Shown piece after piece: positions 17,111 to 24,442 of a DNA stretch of 64,000 bases (its first letter is position 1; every line of letters begins with the position of its first letter). The DNA is from JADJVL01 sp046331545 (GTDB lineage: Bacteria > Acidobacteriota > Holophagae > Holophagales > Holophagaceae), in NCBI GenBank assembly GCA_046331545.1, contig JAXLQR010000002.1:2604001-2668000 (forward strand), written 5' to 3'. The position numbers and the translations under genes are program-made. The notes beneath the pieces were generated by a model. That model was not told the origin of the DNA. It saw nothing but the letters and a program-made list of their open reading frames with translations, and searched no databases.

Positions 17111-17773
17111 ATGGCGCACCACGGTCACGAAGCCCGCGTGCTGGAGGCGATGGTGGAGGCCTGCCGCCGCCTCCACGCCCGCAACCTCCTCGCCGCCGCC
17201 GACGGCAACGTCTCCTTCCGCTTCGACGACCGCCGCATCGCCATCACGCCGACGGGCGTCGGCAAGGCGCGCATGGAGGCCTCGGCGATGGCCTTCCTGA
17301 CCCTCGAGGGCGAGATCCTCTCCGGCGAGCCCAGCGGCGAGCGCCTCATGCACCTGGCGGTCTACCGCGCCTGCCCGGCCGCCCGGGCCGTGGTCCACGC
17401 CCATCCGCCCACGGCCATCGCCTGGAGCCTCGCGCGTCCGGACCTGGACGCGCTGCCCGACGAGGCCATGCCCGAAGTCATCCTCGCCGCGGGCCGCATC
17501 CCCTTCGCGCCCTACGCGCGCCCGGGCACCGCGGCCATGGGCGAGGTCCTCCAGCCCTTCCTGCCCGCCCACCGCCTGATGATCCTGGCCCGGCACGGCG
17601 CCCTGGCCTGGGGCGAGGACCTCGAGGAGGCGGTGCTCGGCATGGAGCGCCTGGAGCACGTGGCCCAGATCCTGAAATCCGCCCACGACCTCGGCGGTGC
17701 CACGCCCCTGCCGCCCGGGGAGGCCGCGGCGCTGCGGGCGATGCGGGCGGCCCAGGGGCCGAGGCTGCGCTAG
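17111..17773 (+). CDS. class II aldolase/adducin-family protein
   Basis: Cytoplasmic Zn-dependent aldolase-fold enzyme of 220 residues. The family residues are present: DGNVSFR (31-37), the general acid-base Glu in SGERLMH (E77), Zn ligands H96 and H98 in VVHAHPP, and H162 in ARHGALAWG. FucA-type aldolases cleave sugar 1-phosphates to DHAP and an aldehyde; MtnB-type dehydratases share the fold. mtnA lies 1.7 kb away, so a role as the methylthioribulose-1-phosphate aldolase of the DHAP shunt (Ald2) is an attractive inference, but L-fuculose- or other sugar-phosphate aldolase remains open. The gene is probably leaderless. It overlaps the convergent FMN reductase gene by four bases. Confidence 0.87.
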   Translation: MAHHGHEARVLEAMVEACRRLHARNLLAAADGNVSFRFDDRRIAITPTGVGKARMEASAMAFLTLEGEILSGEPSGERLMHLAVYRACPAARAVVHAHPPTAIAWSLARPDLDALPDEAMPEVILAAGRIPFAPYARPGTAAMGEVLQPFLPAHRLMILARHGALAWGEDLEEAVLGMERLEHVAQILKSAHDLGGATPLPPGEAAALRAMRAAQGPRLR

Positions 17774-18372
17774 GGTCCGGAGCTCCCCGCGGCCGCGCTG
17801 GACGTGTCAGGCCCGACGAGGAAGCTCCGGAGGCCGCCCTCCAGGTCCGGATCCTGGAGCACGTCGCCGGGAGCGCTGCCATGGCCGACCACGGCGCCCA
17901 TCCAGGCCATGTCCAGGTACGCGGCGGTGCGGGCCAGGGCCTCCACCACGAGGTCCGCGCTCTCCTCTCCCGGGTCGGCGGCATCGGAGAGGAGGGCCCA
18001 CAGGCGCTTCCCGCGCATCCGCCCCTGGAAGTCGAGTCCGGGCTGCTTCAGCCAGGCCGTCCAGTGGTCCAGGTAGAGCTTGACGGGGGCCGGCAGGGCG
18101 TACCAGTAGACCGGGCTCGCCAGGACCAGATCCGTGGCGCGCAGGGTGGCCTCCAGCAGTTCCGCCGCGGTGCCCTCAGCCGGGCCGAAGCCCCCTTCAT
18201 GGCGCCGGTCCCGGAAGGGGGGCAGGGGCCGTTCCGCCAGTCGCCACCAGGTGCATGGGGTCGCGTCCGGCAGGCCCGCGGTCGCGATCCGAGCCATCCG
18301 TTCGCTGTTCCCGTCCGGCCGGGTGCTTCCCAGCAGGACAAGGACGTGCCGCGCGGCCGGGAGCCGGCTCAC
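17770..18372 (-). CDS. NADPH-dependent FMN reductase / flavodoxin-fold protein
   Basis: Flavodoxin-fold protein of about 200 residues. The N terminus HVLVLLGSTRPDGNSERMA is the FMN phosphate-binding loop of the NADPH:FMN reductase family, and TDLVLASPVYWYALPAPVKL with YLDHW is the second flavin loop. It probably transfers electrons from NAD(P)H to FMN or quinone-like acceptors. The GTG at 18372 forms a GTGA overlap with the stop of the upstream beta-propeller gene, so the start is set by translational coupling. The C-terminal 20 residues are low complexity (Ala/Ser/Gly). Confidence 0.85.
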   Translation of the reverse strand: MSRLPAARHVLVLLGSTRPDGNSERMARIATAGLPDATPCTWWRLAERPLPPFRDRRHEGGFGPAEGTAAELLEATLRATDLVLASPVYWYALPAPVKLYLDHWTAWLKQPGLDFQGRMRGKRLWALLSDAADPGEESADLVVEALARTAAYLDMAWMGAVVGHGSAPGDVLQDPDLEGGLRSFLVGPDTSSAAAGSSGP

Positions 18373-19340
18373 GGGACCGGCCCCACCTCGACGGCGAGGA
18401 TCACGGGGGGTGAATCCGGACCGGGGCGGAGCCGGCCGTCGTCGCCCAGGCGGTGGATGAGGCTGTTGGCGATGAACACGAATTCCGTCCCGAGGAGGTC
18501 GCCGGTGGTGGGCACCTCGGCGAGCAGTGGATGACCCTCCAGCAGCACCTTGACCGCGCTGACGGTGCGCTCGTCCCCGTCGAGCCGCAGACTGAGGATG
18601 CGTCCGGGATCGCGCCCGTTCTGGACCGCGAGGAGGCCGGCTCCGTGGCGGGTGAGGCCGTCCAGGCCCGTGAAGGAGGCTCCGGGCCATGCGGGCACGG
18701 GCCTGACCGAGCCGTCGAAGTCGACCCGGCACAGCCCGCTGCCCGCGTCCTCCACCACCAGCAGGCCCCGCCCGTCCCGGGTGAGCACCAGGCCATTGGG
18801 GTATTCAAGCCGGCGGGCCAAGGGCAGCCGGGTGGGTCGGCCCCGGGGCGGAACGCGCCAGAGGGCTCCCGCCTCGCTGTCGCTCACCCACGCGCCGCCA
18901 TCCGGCGTCAGCGCGAGGTCGTTCAGGAGGTGGACGCCCCGGTCCGGCAGGTCCACGCGGCGGACCAGCGCGCCCGAACGGAGATCGAAGACGAAGACCG
19001 CGCTGCGCCCGCGGTCGGCTTCGCGGAAGCCCAGGAGGTTCGGCCGGGCGTTGGAGACGGCCCAGAGGCGCCTCCGGGCCGGGTCCGCCTTCAGGCCCAG
19101 GAAGCCCCAGCTCCCGTGGGCCCGGGGCGGCACGAACCACCGCCAGCCGTTGCGGCCATCGAGGCGCGCGATCCCGCCGTGGCGGATGCTGCCCACATAG
19201 ATCGCGCCCGTGTCCGCGTCCACGGCGAGACCTTCGGGAATGAAGGTGGACAGGTCAATCCGGCCGGCCACGCGGGCGCCCCCCTGCTTCGCGAACAGGC
19301 CCGCGAGGAGGGTGAAGGCCAGCAACAGGGCGCGGGTCAT
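18369..19340 (-). CDS. exported SMP-30/NHL-like beta-propeller protein
   Basis: Protein of 323 residues with a signal peptide (MTRALLLAFTLLAGLFA). Repeated blade motifs are visible: PEGLAVDADTGAIYVGS, LNDLALTPDGGAWVSDSEAG, YPNGLVLTRDGRGLLVVEDA and FTGLDGLTRHGAGLLAV, as in SMP-30/gluconolactonase-like six-blade propellers. Lactonase activity is possible, but metal-ligand residues cannot be assigned safely. ATG 19340 is chosen because GAGGAG precedes it and it starts the signal peptide. An in-frame ATG at 19406 lies seven bases after a TATCCT box, so the transcript probably begins there and carries a 66-base in-frame leader. It is the first gene of a two-gene operon. Confidence 0.78.
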   Translation of the reverse strand: MTRALLLAFTLLAGLFAKQGGARVAGRIDLSTFIPEGLAVDADTGAIYVGSIRHGGIARLDGRNGWRWFVPPRAHGSWGFLGLKADPARRRLWAVSNARPNLLGFREADRGRSAVFVFDLRSGALVRRVDLPDRGVHLLNDLALTPDGGAWVSDSEAGALWRVPPRGRPTRLPLARRLEYPNGLVLTRDGRGLLVVEDAGSGLCRVDFDGSVRPVPAWPGASFTGLDGLTRHGAGLLAVQNGRDPGRILSLRLDGDERTVSAVKVLLEGHPLLAEVPTTGDLLGTEFVFIANSLIHRLGDDGRLRPGPDSPPVILAVEVGPVP

Positions 19341-19413
19341 GGTGAGCTCCTCGGGCTTCGGCCTGTCGAACAGGATGCGCGGGGGCGCCGTCTGTTCCCG
19401 AGCCATGCCCGGA

Positions 19414-19423
19414 AGGATAGCCT
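19414..19423. promoter_or_regulatory. divergent overlapping -10 boxes of mtnA and the propeller gene
   Basis: AGGATAGCCT holds TAGCCT on + (19418-19423), six bases before the mtnA ATG, and TATCCT on - (19419-19414), seven bases before an in-frame ATG at 19406. As at 17095-17104, the boxes overlap at a central TA. Confidence 0.55.
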
Positions 19424-19429
19424 CGGAGA

Positions 19430-20431
19430 ATGCGAGACCTCGATTCGCTTGCCCTCCGGGTCCGATCCGGCCGCCTACAGGTGCTGGACCAGACCCGCCT
19501 CCCCTTCGAGGAGGCCTGGCTGGACGGTTCCGATCCCGGCGAGATGGTCGGCCACATCCAGCGCCTCTCCGTGCGGGGCGCGCCCCTCATCGGGGTCGCC
19601 GCGGCGCTGTCCCTGGCAGCCTTCGCGGAGGCCGGCGCCTCCGCCGCCGCCCTCGTCGCCGCCTGCGCGGAGCTGCGCCGGGCGCGGCCCACGGCCGTGA
19701 ACCTGATGGCCGCCACGGACCGCCTGAAGGCCGTGATGGAGGCCGGGGGCGGGGCGGCCGACCTGGTCCAGGAAGCTGAGGCGGTCTTCGACGAGGACGT
19801 GGCCCTCTGCGAGGCCATGGCCCGCCACGGCGTGCCCCTGCTCTCGCCCGGCGAGGCCGTGCTCACCCACTGCAACTCCGGCGGCCTGGCCACCGCGGGC
19901 GTCGGCACCGCCCTCGGCGTCATCCGGCGCGCCTGGGAGGCCGGGAAGGTCTCGCGGGTCTACGTGGACGAGACGCGGCCGCTCCTCCAGGGCGCGCGCC
20001 TCACGGCCTGGGAGCTGAAGGCCCTGGGCATCCCCTTCACCCTGATCACCGATTCCATGGCGGCGGTCCTCATGCTGGAAGGCTGGGTCTCCCGGGTGCT
20101 GGTGGGTTCCGACCGCATCGCCCGCAACGGCGACTTCGCGAACAAGGTGGGCACCTACGGCCTGGCGGTGCAGGCCCGCCACCACGGCGTCCCCTTCCAC
20201 CCCGTGGCGCCCTGGACCACGGTGGATCTGGACTGCCCCGACGGCGCGGCGATCCCCATCGAGCAGCGGGCTCCCGCCGAGGTGCGGGGCTTCGGCGCGC
20301 TGACCTGGGCGCCGGAGGGCGAGGTCTTCAATCCCGCCTTCGACGTGACCCCGGCCCGCCTCGCCACCAGCCTCGTGCTGGACCGGGGCGTCGCCCTTCC
20401 GGGGACCGACCTCGCGGCCTGGCGCCCCTGA
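19430..20431 (+). CDS. mtnA: S-methyl-5-thioribose-1-phosphate isomerase
   Basis: Cytoplasmic enzyme of methionine salvage that converts methylthioribose-1-phosphate to methylthioribulose-1-phosphate. The 333-residue protein shows the family motifs RGAPLIG (49-55), THCNSGGLAT with catalytic Cys148, DETRPLLQGARLTAWEL (180-196) and VGSDRIARNGDFANKVGTY with Asp228. The length is standard. It is probably transcribed leaderless from TAGCCT. No other mtn gene adjoins it, but the class II aldolase at 17111 may supply the next step. A strong GC hairpin follows the stop. Confidence 0.96.
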   Translation: MRDLDSLALRVRSGRLQVLDQTRLPFEEAWLDGSDPGEMVGHIQRLSVRGAPLIGVAAALSLAAFAEAGASAAALVAACAELRRARPTAVNLMAATDRLKAVMEAGGGAADLVQEAEAVFDEDVALCEAMARHGVPLLSPGEAVLTHCNSGGLATAGVGTALGVIRRAWEAGKVSRVYVDETRPLLQGARLTAWELKALGIPFTLITDSMAAVLMLEGWVSRVLVGSDRIARNGDFANKVGTYGLAVQARHHGVPFHPVAPWTTVDLDCPDGAAIPIEQRAPAEVRGFGALTWAPEGEVFNPAFDVTPARLATSLVLDRGVALPGTDLAAWRP

Positions 20432-20435
20432 ACGG

Positions 20436-20464
20436 CCGGAGCCCCCGCCGGGCGGGGGCTCCGG
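20436..20464. terminator. bidirectional hairpin terminator
   Basis: Perfect 14-bp inverted repeat CCGGAGCCCCCGCC (20436-20449) / GGCGGGGGCTCCGG (20451-20464), between the converging mtnA and lipoprotein genes. In practice the innermost bases form the loop. There is no T-run on either side, as is usual at this GC content. Confidence 0.75.
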
Positions 20465-20477
20465 GGCGCGCGAAGGC

Positions 20478-21293
20478 TCAGTTGCAGGCGCCGAGGGTCC
20501 TGGCCTCGCCGTTGATGGTCACGGAGCCGCAGGGAAGGCCGAAGACCAGGGTGGCGGACTTGTCGGCCCGCTTGAGCTCGAGGGTGCCCGAGACGGGATG
20601 GCAGCAGCCGGTGCCGCGGTCCCAGACGAGCGGCGTGCCCTTGTCGATGGAACCGGCGGCGCCGGCGGCGCCGGGCGTCTGGGGGATCAGGCTCCAGTCG
20701 CCCCAGAGCCTGCGCCGGCCCTCGACGCCGTGGTCGGCGAAGAGCAGGGCGTCGTAGGTGAAGGCCACGGTCTTCGACCCGTCGTTGAAGACCTTGGTGA
20801 AGCCGGGCTCGGTGCGCAGGACGGCCTGCTTGGTCTGCGGATCGCGCAGGATGTCCTTCGTGCCGTTGACGGTCCAGCTCCTGCCGTCCTTGGTGCCCAC
20901 CAGGTTCTGGCTTTCGTGCCTGGTGAGGACCGTGCCGTCGCCGTTGGCCCGCCAGGAGATCACCATGGCGCCGTTCCAGGTCCACCCGTGGGGTCCGGTG
21001 CAGTCGACGAAGGTCCACTTCACCGCGTTGGGCCCGATCGGAGTGACGGTGACGCAGGAGGGGGCCGCCGGATAGGCGAGGGCGAAGGCGTCGCCCACGG
21101 GCTCGACGACGGGAAGGGTGGCCTCGGCGGCCTGGTTGTTCTCCATCTCGAGGAAGCTGGCCGTGTAGGCCACCGCCTCCGAGGCGTCCAGGCGGGCGGA
21201 GGGGGCGGGCGGCGTCGTGCCGTCGGCCTTGCCGCCGCAGGCGAGGAGGCCCACCAGGGCCGGGGGGACGAGCAGGGCGTATCGGATCTTCAT
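20478..21293 (-). CDS. hypothetical lipoprotein
   Basis: Protein of 271 residues with a clear lipoprotein signal (LVGLLAC, Cys19) followed by a Gly/Pro-rich linker. I do not recognise the mature domain. It is beta-rich, with several Trp and paired Cys residues (SCVTVTP...FVDCTG near 90-108, GTGCCHPVSG near 232-241, GLPCGSV and the C-terminal GACN), suggesting disulfides in the periplasm. GAGGAG precedes the ATG. It stands alone between mtnA and a 115-base gap, and ends at the bidirectional terminator. Confidence 0.75.
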   Translation of the reverse strand: MKIRYALLVPPALVGLLACGGKADGTTPPAPSARLDASEAVAYTASFLEMENNQAAEATLPVVEPVGDAFALAYPAAPSCVTVTPIGPNAVKWTFVDCTGPHGWTWNGAMVISWRANGDGTVLTRHESQNLVGTKDGRSWTVNGTKDILRDPQTKQAVLRTEPGFTKVFNDGSKTVAFTYDALLFADHGVEGRRRLWGDWSLIPQTPGAAGAAGSIDKGTPLVWDRGTGCCHPVSGTLELKRADKSATLVFGLPCGSVTINGEARTLGACN

Positions 21294-21407
21294 GGGGGCG
21301 CTCCTCGGGAGTCGTGCCCTTAGACCGGAGCCCCGGCTGGAGGTTGAAGGCCGTCCCGGCGCCTCGCCCGGGAGGTCCCCTCCGATGTGACGAGCCGCAC
21401 AGGAGGG

Positions 21408-21788
21408 TCAGCGGGGGAGGCGCTTCCGGACCAGGTCCTCCACGACCTCGCCCCCCGCCACGTGCCGGTCCGCGATCTCCACGGCGCGCTCCGGCGTGAC
21501 GTGGGCATACCAGGTGCCGCCCTCGGGTCCGTAGACCAGCACCGCCGGGCCGATCTGGCAGAAGCCGATGGAGCCGCAGTGGACGCAGGACACTGAACCC
21601 GCGCGGTTGCCCTTGAAGAAGAGGAGGCCGCGCTCGCTGAGGCGGTTCCGCAGGGCCTCGAGGGTGGCCTCGCTGCCGTTGGCGGCGCAGGCCTTGGCGG
21701 TGCAGACGAAGACCTGGCGGGCGATGGGGGCGTCCATCAGGGGCGTGACCGCGCGGTCGGTCTCGGGGTCCGGGAGGTGCGGGTCCAT
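21408..21788 (-). CDS. thioredoxin-like [2Fe-2S] ferredoxin
   Basis: Protein of 126 residues of the (2Fe-2S) ferredoxin type with thioredoxin fold. The likely cluster ligands are the two Cys of VFVCTAKACAANG (residues about 19 and 24) and two of the three Cys in SVSCVHCGSIGFCQIGP (about 56-70). The usual C-terminal strand VLVYGPEGGTWYAHVTPE is present. It starts 10 bases after the moeA stop on the same strand, so an electron-transfer role linked to a molybdenum enzyme or its cofactor is possible but not shown. Confidence 0.85.
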   Translation of the reverse strand: MDPHLPDPETDRAVTPLMDAPIARQVFVCTAKACAANGSEATLEALRNRLSERGLLFFKGNRAGSVSCVHCGSIGFCQIGPAVLVYGPEGGTWYAHVTPERAVEIADRHVAGGEVVEDLVRKRLPR

Positions 21789-21798
21789 CGGGGCTCCC

Positions 21799-22932
21799 TC
21801 AGAGGATGTCGAGATAGCGTACCGGTCCGGGCTCCGCGCCTCCCTCGGGGATCCACGCGCAGGCGTCGGCCCGGGCCAGGGTGACGAGGTCGCCGGAGCC
21901 CTGGGAGGCCAGCGGGGACAGCGCGGCGCCGGTCCGCCGGCAGGGGTGGAGCAGCGGACGGTCGCCGGGGTTGCGCACCGGCGCGTCGAGGGTGCCGTGC
22001 CGCCAGGGATCCGGCTCCTGCACGCCCCCCAGCCGCGCCAGCACCACCGGCAGGAAGAGCAGGGCGTTGAGGTAGGCCGAGAGCGGGTTGCCCGGCAGCC
22101 CGAGCACCACGCGGTCCCCCTCCGGGTGCGGGAGGAGGGCCGCCAGCATGGGCTTGCCGGGCTTGAGGCGGAGCTTGTGGAAGAGGATGCGGGCGCCGAG
22201 GGCCTCCAGCACGGCGGGGAGGTGGTCCTTCTGGCCCATGCTCACGCCGCCGCTGGTGAGGAGCACGCGGATCCCGCCGAGGTCCCGCAGACGGGCCTCC
22301 AGGGCGGTGGGATCGTCGGGCAGGCTGGGCAGCCGATGCGCCTCGGCGCCCAGGCGGTGGGCCAGGGCCGCGAGCATGGGGCCGTTGGAGTCCCGGATCT
22401 GGTGCGGCAGGGGTTCGGCGGTGAGTTCGTCGCCGGTGCTGGCGACGCCGACGACGCTGCGGCGGAGCGCGGGGACCTCGCGGCCCACCTGCGCCCACAG
22501 GCCGGCGCGGGCGGCGTTGAGCGGCGTTCCCCGGGGCAGCAGCTCCTGTCCTTCGCGGGCCTGGCTGGCCCGCGTCCGCACGTGGTCGCCGGCCCGGGGC
22601 GCGGCGTCGAGGTGCACCGTGCCGCCGTCCACGCGGATGCGTTCCACGGGCACCACGGCGTCCGCGCCGGGAGGCAGGGCTGCGCCGGTCATGATGCGAA
22701 CGGCCTCCCCGGGGCCCACGGGCCTCCGGGACGGATCGTCCCCGGCGAAGAGGGTGCCGCCCAGGCGGCGGGGCGCGTCGCCCTCGGCGCTGCGCAGGGC
22801 GACGCCGTCCATGGCGCTGCGGTCCAGGGCCGGGTCGTCCCGGTCGGCGACGAGGGCGGGGGCGTCCGGGACCGGCAGCGCCCCCCGCAAGAGGGCCAGG
22901 GCGTCGTCGAGGGGGAGGAGGGATTCGGCCAT
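21799..22932 (-). CDS. moeA: molybdopterin molybdenumtransferase MoeA
   Basis: Molybdenum-cofactor biosynthesis enzyme (377 residues) that inserts molybdate into adenylylated molybdopterin. Family motifs: MDGVALR near 40, RIMTGAALPPGADAVVPVE, VGVASTGDELT, DSNGPMLAALAHRLGAEA, LTSGGVSMGQKDHL and LGLPGNPLSAYLNALLFLPV. The length is slightly below the E. coli protein (411). The start ATG lies exactly six bases after TAGACT. The ferredoxin-like gene follows after 10 bases. No other mo- gene is in the window. Confidence 0.95.
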   Translation of the reverse strand: MAESLLPLDDALALLRGALPVPDAPALVADRDDPALDRSAMDGVALRSAEGDAPRRLGGTLFAGDDPSRRPVGPGEAVRIMTGAALPPGADAVVPVERIRVDGGTVHLDAAPRAGDHVRTRASQAREGQELLPRGTPLNAARAGLWAQVGREVPALRRSVVGVASTGDELTAEPLPHQIRDSNGPMLAALAHRLGAEAHRLPSLPDDPTALEARLRDLGGIRVLLTSGGVSMGQKDHLPAVLEALGARILFHKLRLKPGKPMLAALLPHPEGDRVVLGLPGNPLSAYLNALLFLPVVLARLGGVQEPDPWRHGTLDAPVRNPGDRPLLHPCRRTGAALSPLASQGSGDLVTLARADACAWIPEGGAEPGPVRYLDIL

Positions 22933-22938
22933 CCCCCG

Positions 22939-22944
22939 AGTCTA
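22939..22944 (-). promoter_or_regulatory. -10 box TAGACT for leaderless moeA
   Basis: On the minus strand TAGACT is followed by six bases (CGGGGG) and the moeA ATG at 22932. It sits in the 27-base gap after the anti-sigma gene, giving moeA its own start. Confidence 0.6.
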
Positions 22945-22959
22945 CGGCCCCCGCCCTCC

Positions 22960-23763
22960 TCAGGCGGCGCGGTCCCCGAAGAGGCGCTGCAGCAGGCCCC
23001 GCCAGCCCAGCAGGCGGATGCCTTCGCGCTCCACGCGCACCAGGCCCCAGCAGACCTCGCGCCGGCCCTCCACGTCCCGGTGGTCCGAGTCTCCGCTCCG
23101 GCGCAGCCAGTCGCCGGGGCCCAGGTAGTGGGTCTCGTCCTCGGCGTGGCCGTGGAGGACGAGGAAGTCCTCCCCGCCCCGGTGGACGTGGTCGGGGAAG
23201 CGGCGGCCGGGCGGCAGCACCAGCAGGTAGAGGCGCGCCCCCGTCGCCGGGTCCTGGAGGAGTTCGGCGACGCGGCAGCCCTTGAGCAGGGCCCGGCTCC
23301 AGGCCCACGTGGAGGGATCCGGCAGTTCCGCGAGCAGGTCCGCGGGAAGGTGGGGCTCCGCCGCCACCGGGCCGGTGGCGTGGAGGTGCTCGTAGGCGCG
23401 GACCATGAAGGCCAGGGCGCGGTCGGCGCCGGGCCCCGAGGCGGCGGCGCGGGCGGCCTCGGGCAGCGGGTGGGCCGGGGGCGGGAGGGGCCTCGGCGCC
23501 GCGCCGAGGCGCGCGAGGGCGCCGGCCAGGGCGGCCTTCTGCTGGCGGCAGGCGGGGGTCTCCAGGGCCGGCGCCGCCTCGGCGCCCGCGGCCAGGACCC
23601 CCAGGAAGCGGGGCAGGGTGCGCAGGGAGCGGAGGAAGGCGCGGCAGGCCCGGCAGAGGACCAGGTGCAGCCGCATCCGCAAGGCCAGGCCCGGCGAGAG
23701 CCGCCCCTCGAAGCGGTCGGTGGCCAGGCGGGTGACGTCCTCGCAGCGGAGCATCAGGTTCAT
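22960..23763 (-). CDS. ChrR-like anti-sigma factor with cupin domain
   Basis: Predicted zinc-dependent anti-sigma factor of 267 residues. The N-terminal region has H33-x3-C37-x2-C40 (LHLVLCRACR), the zinc-finger anti-sigma pattern; C7 stands where ChrR has an early His. A helical linker precedes a C-terminal cupin (about 165-255) with the metal-binding pattern HVHRGGEDFLVLHGHAEDE. In ChrR such a cupin releases the sigma factor on singlet oxygen or peroxide damage. The ATG overlaps the sigma stop as ATGA, which fixes the start and couples the two. It presumably controls the adjacent ECF factor; the inducing signal is inferred only from the family. Confidence 0.85.
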   Translation of the reverse strand: MNLMLRCEDVTRLATDRFEGRLSPGLALRMRLHLVLCRACRAFLRSLRTLPRFLGVLAAGAEAAPALETPACRQQKAALAGALARLGAAPRPLPPPAHPLPEAARAAASGPGADRALAFMVRAYEHLHATGPVAAEPHLPADLLAELPDPSTWAWSRALLKGCRVAELLQDPATGARLYLLVLPPGRRFPDHVHRGGEDFLVLHGHAEDETHYLGPGDWLRRSGDSDHRDVEGRREVCWGLVRVEREGIRLLGWRGLLQRLFGDRAA

Positions 23764-24383
23764 GCGGTGGCCTCCCCGCGGCGGACCTGCGCGGCGTAAT
23801 CCGCCAGGAAGCCCCGCAGCCCCAGGCGGGCCCGGTGGAGCCGCTGGCGCACGAGATCCCGGCTGATGCCCAGGTGGCGGGCGATGTCCTCCGTCTCCCA
23901 GCCTTCCAGGTCCTTGAGGATGAAGACCGCCCGCTGCTCGGAGGAGAGCCGGTCCAGGCCCGCCTGGACCCGCTCCCGCAACTGCCGTCCCTCCGCCATC
24001 ACCAGGGCCTCCGCCTCCGTCGTGAAGCCCACCACGGACTCCACGTTCCTGTGATGCCCGTCGTCCTCGAAGCGTGGCTGGAAATCTTCCACCGAGTCCT
24101 CCCGCCGGCGCATCCGGGACCGGCGCAGCATCAGGGCCTCGTTGATGCAGACGCGGTAGGCCCATGTCGAGAATTTGCTCTTGCCCTCGAAGCGGCTCAA
24201 CTGGGTGTGGAGGGCGATGAGGGCCTCCTGGAGGGCGTCCTGGGCGTCCGCGGGATCCCCGAGGATCCGCAGGATCGCTGAATGGAACATGCCCAGGTGG
24301 GGTTCCACCAGCCGGCCGAAGGCCTCCCCGTCCCCGGACAGGGCCCGGGCCAGCAGCTGCGATTCGTCCTCGGGGGATGGCAC
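23760..24383 (-). CDS. ECF-family RNA polymerase sigma factor
   Basis: Sigma factor of 207 residues. Region 2 is seen at about 25-85 (DAQDALQEALIALHTQLSRF, then FSTWAYRVCINEALMLRRSR), and region 4 at about 145-195 (LSSEQRAVFILKDLEGWETE, then DIARHLGISRDLVRQRLHRA). The start is a GTG seven bases after TAGACT, so the message is nearly leaderless; no ribosome site is visible. It is cotranscribed with the ChrR-like anti-sigma factor (ATGA overlap). Regulon unknown; an autoregulated promoter could not be identified. Confidence 0.92.
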   Translation of the reverse strand: MPSPEDESQLLARALSGDGEAFGRLVEPHLGMFHSAILRILGDPADAQDALQEALIALHTQLSRFEGKSKFSTWAYRVCINEALMLRRSRMRRREDSVEDFQPRFEDDGHHRNVESVVGFTTEAEALVMAEGRQLRERVQAGLDRLSSEQRAVFILKDLEGWETEDIARHLGISRDLVRQRLHRARLGLRGFLADYAAQVRRGEATA

Positions 24384-24390
24384 GAGAGTG

Positions 24391-24396
24391 AGTCTA
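24391..24396 (-). promoter_or_regulatory. -10 box TAGACT upstream of the ECF sigma gene
   Basis: TAGACT on the minus strand ends seven bases before the GTG start at 24383, in the 59-base gap after the protease gene. Confidence 0.5.
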
Positions 24397-24442
24397 GCAA
24401 GCCGGGGCGCGTCGATTCCTTGCCTCCGGGGTGCCTCGGCCC

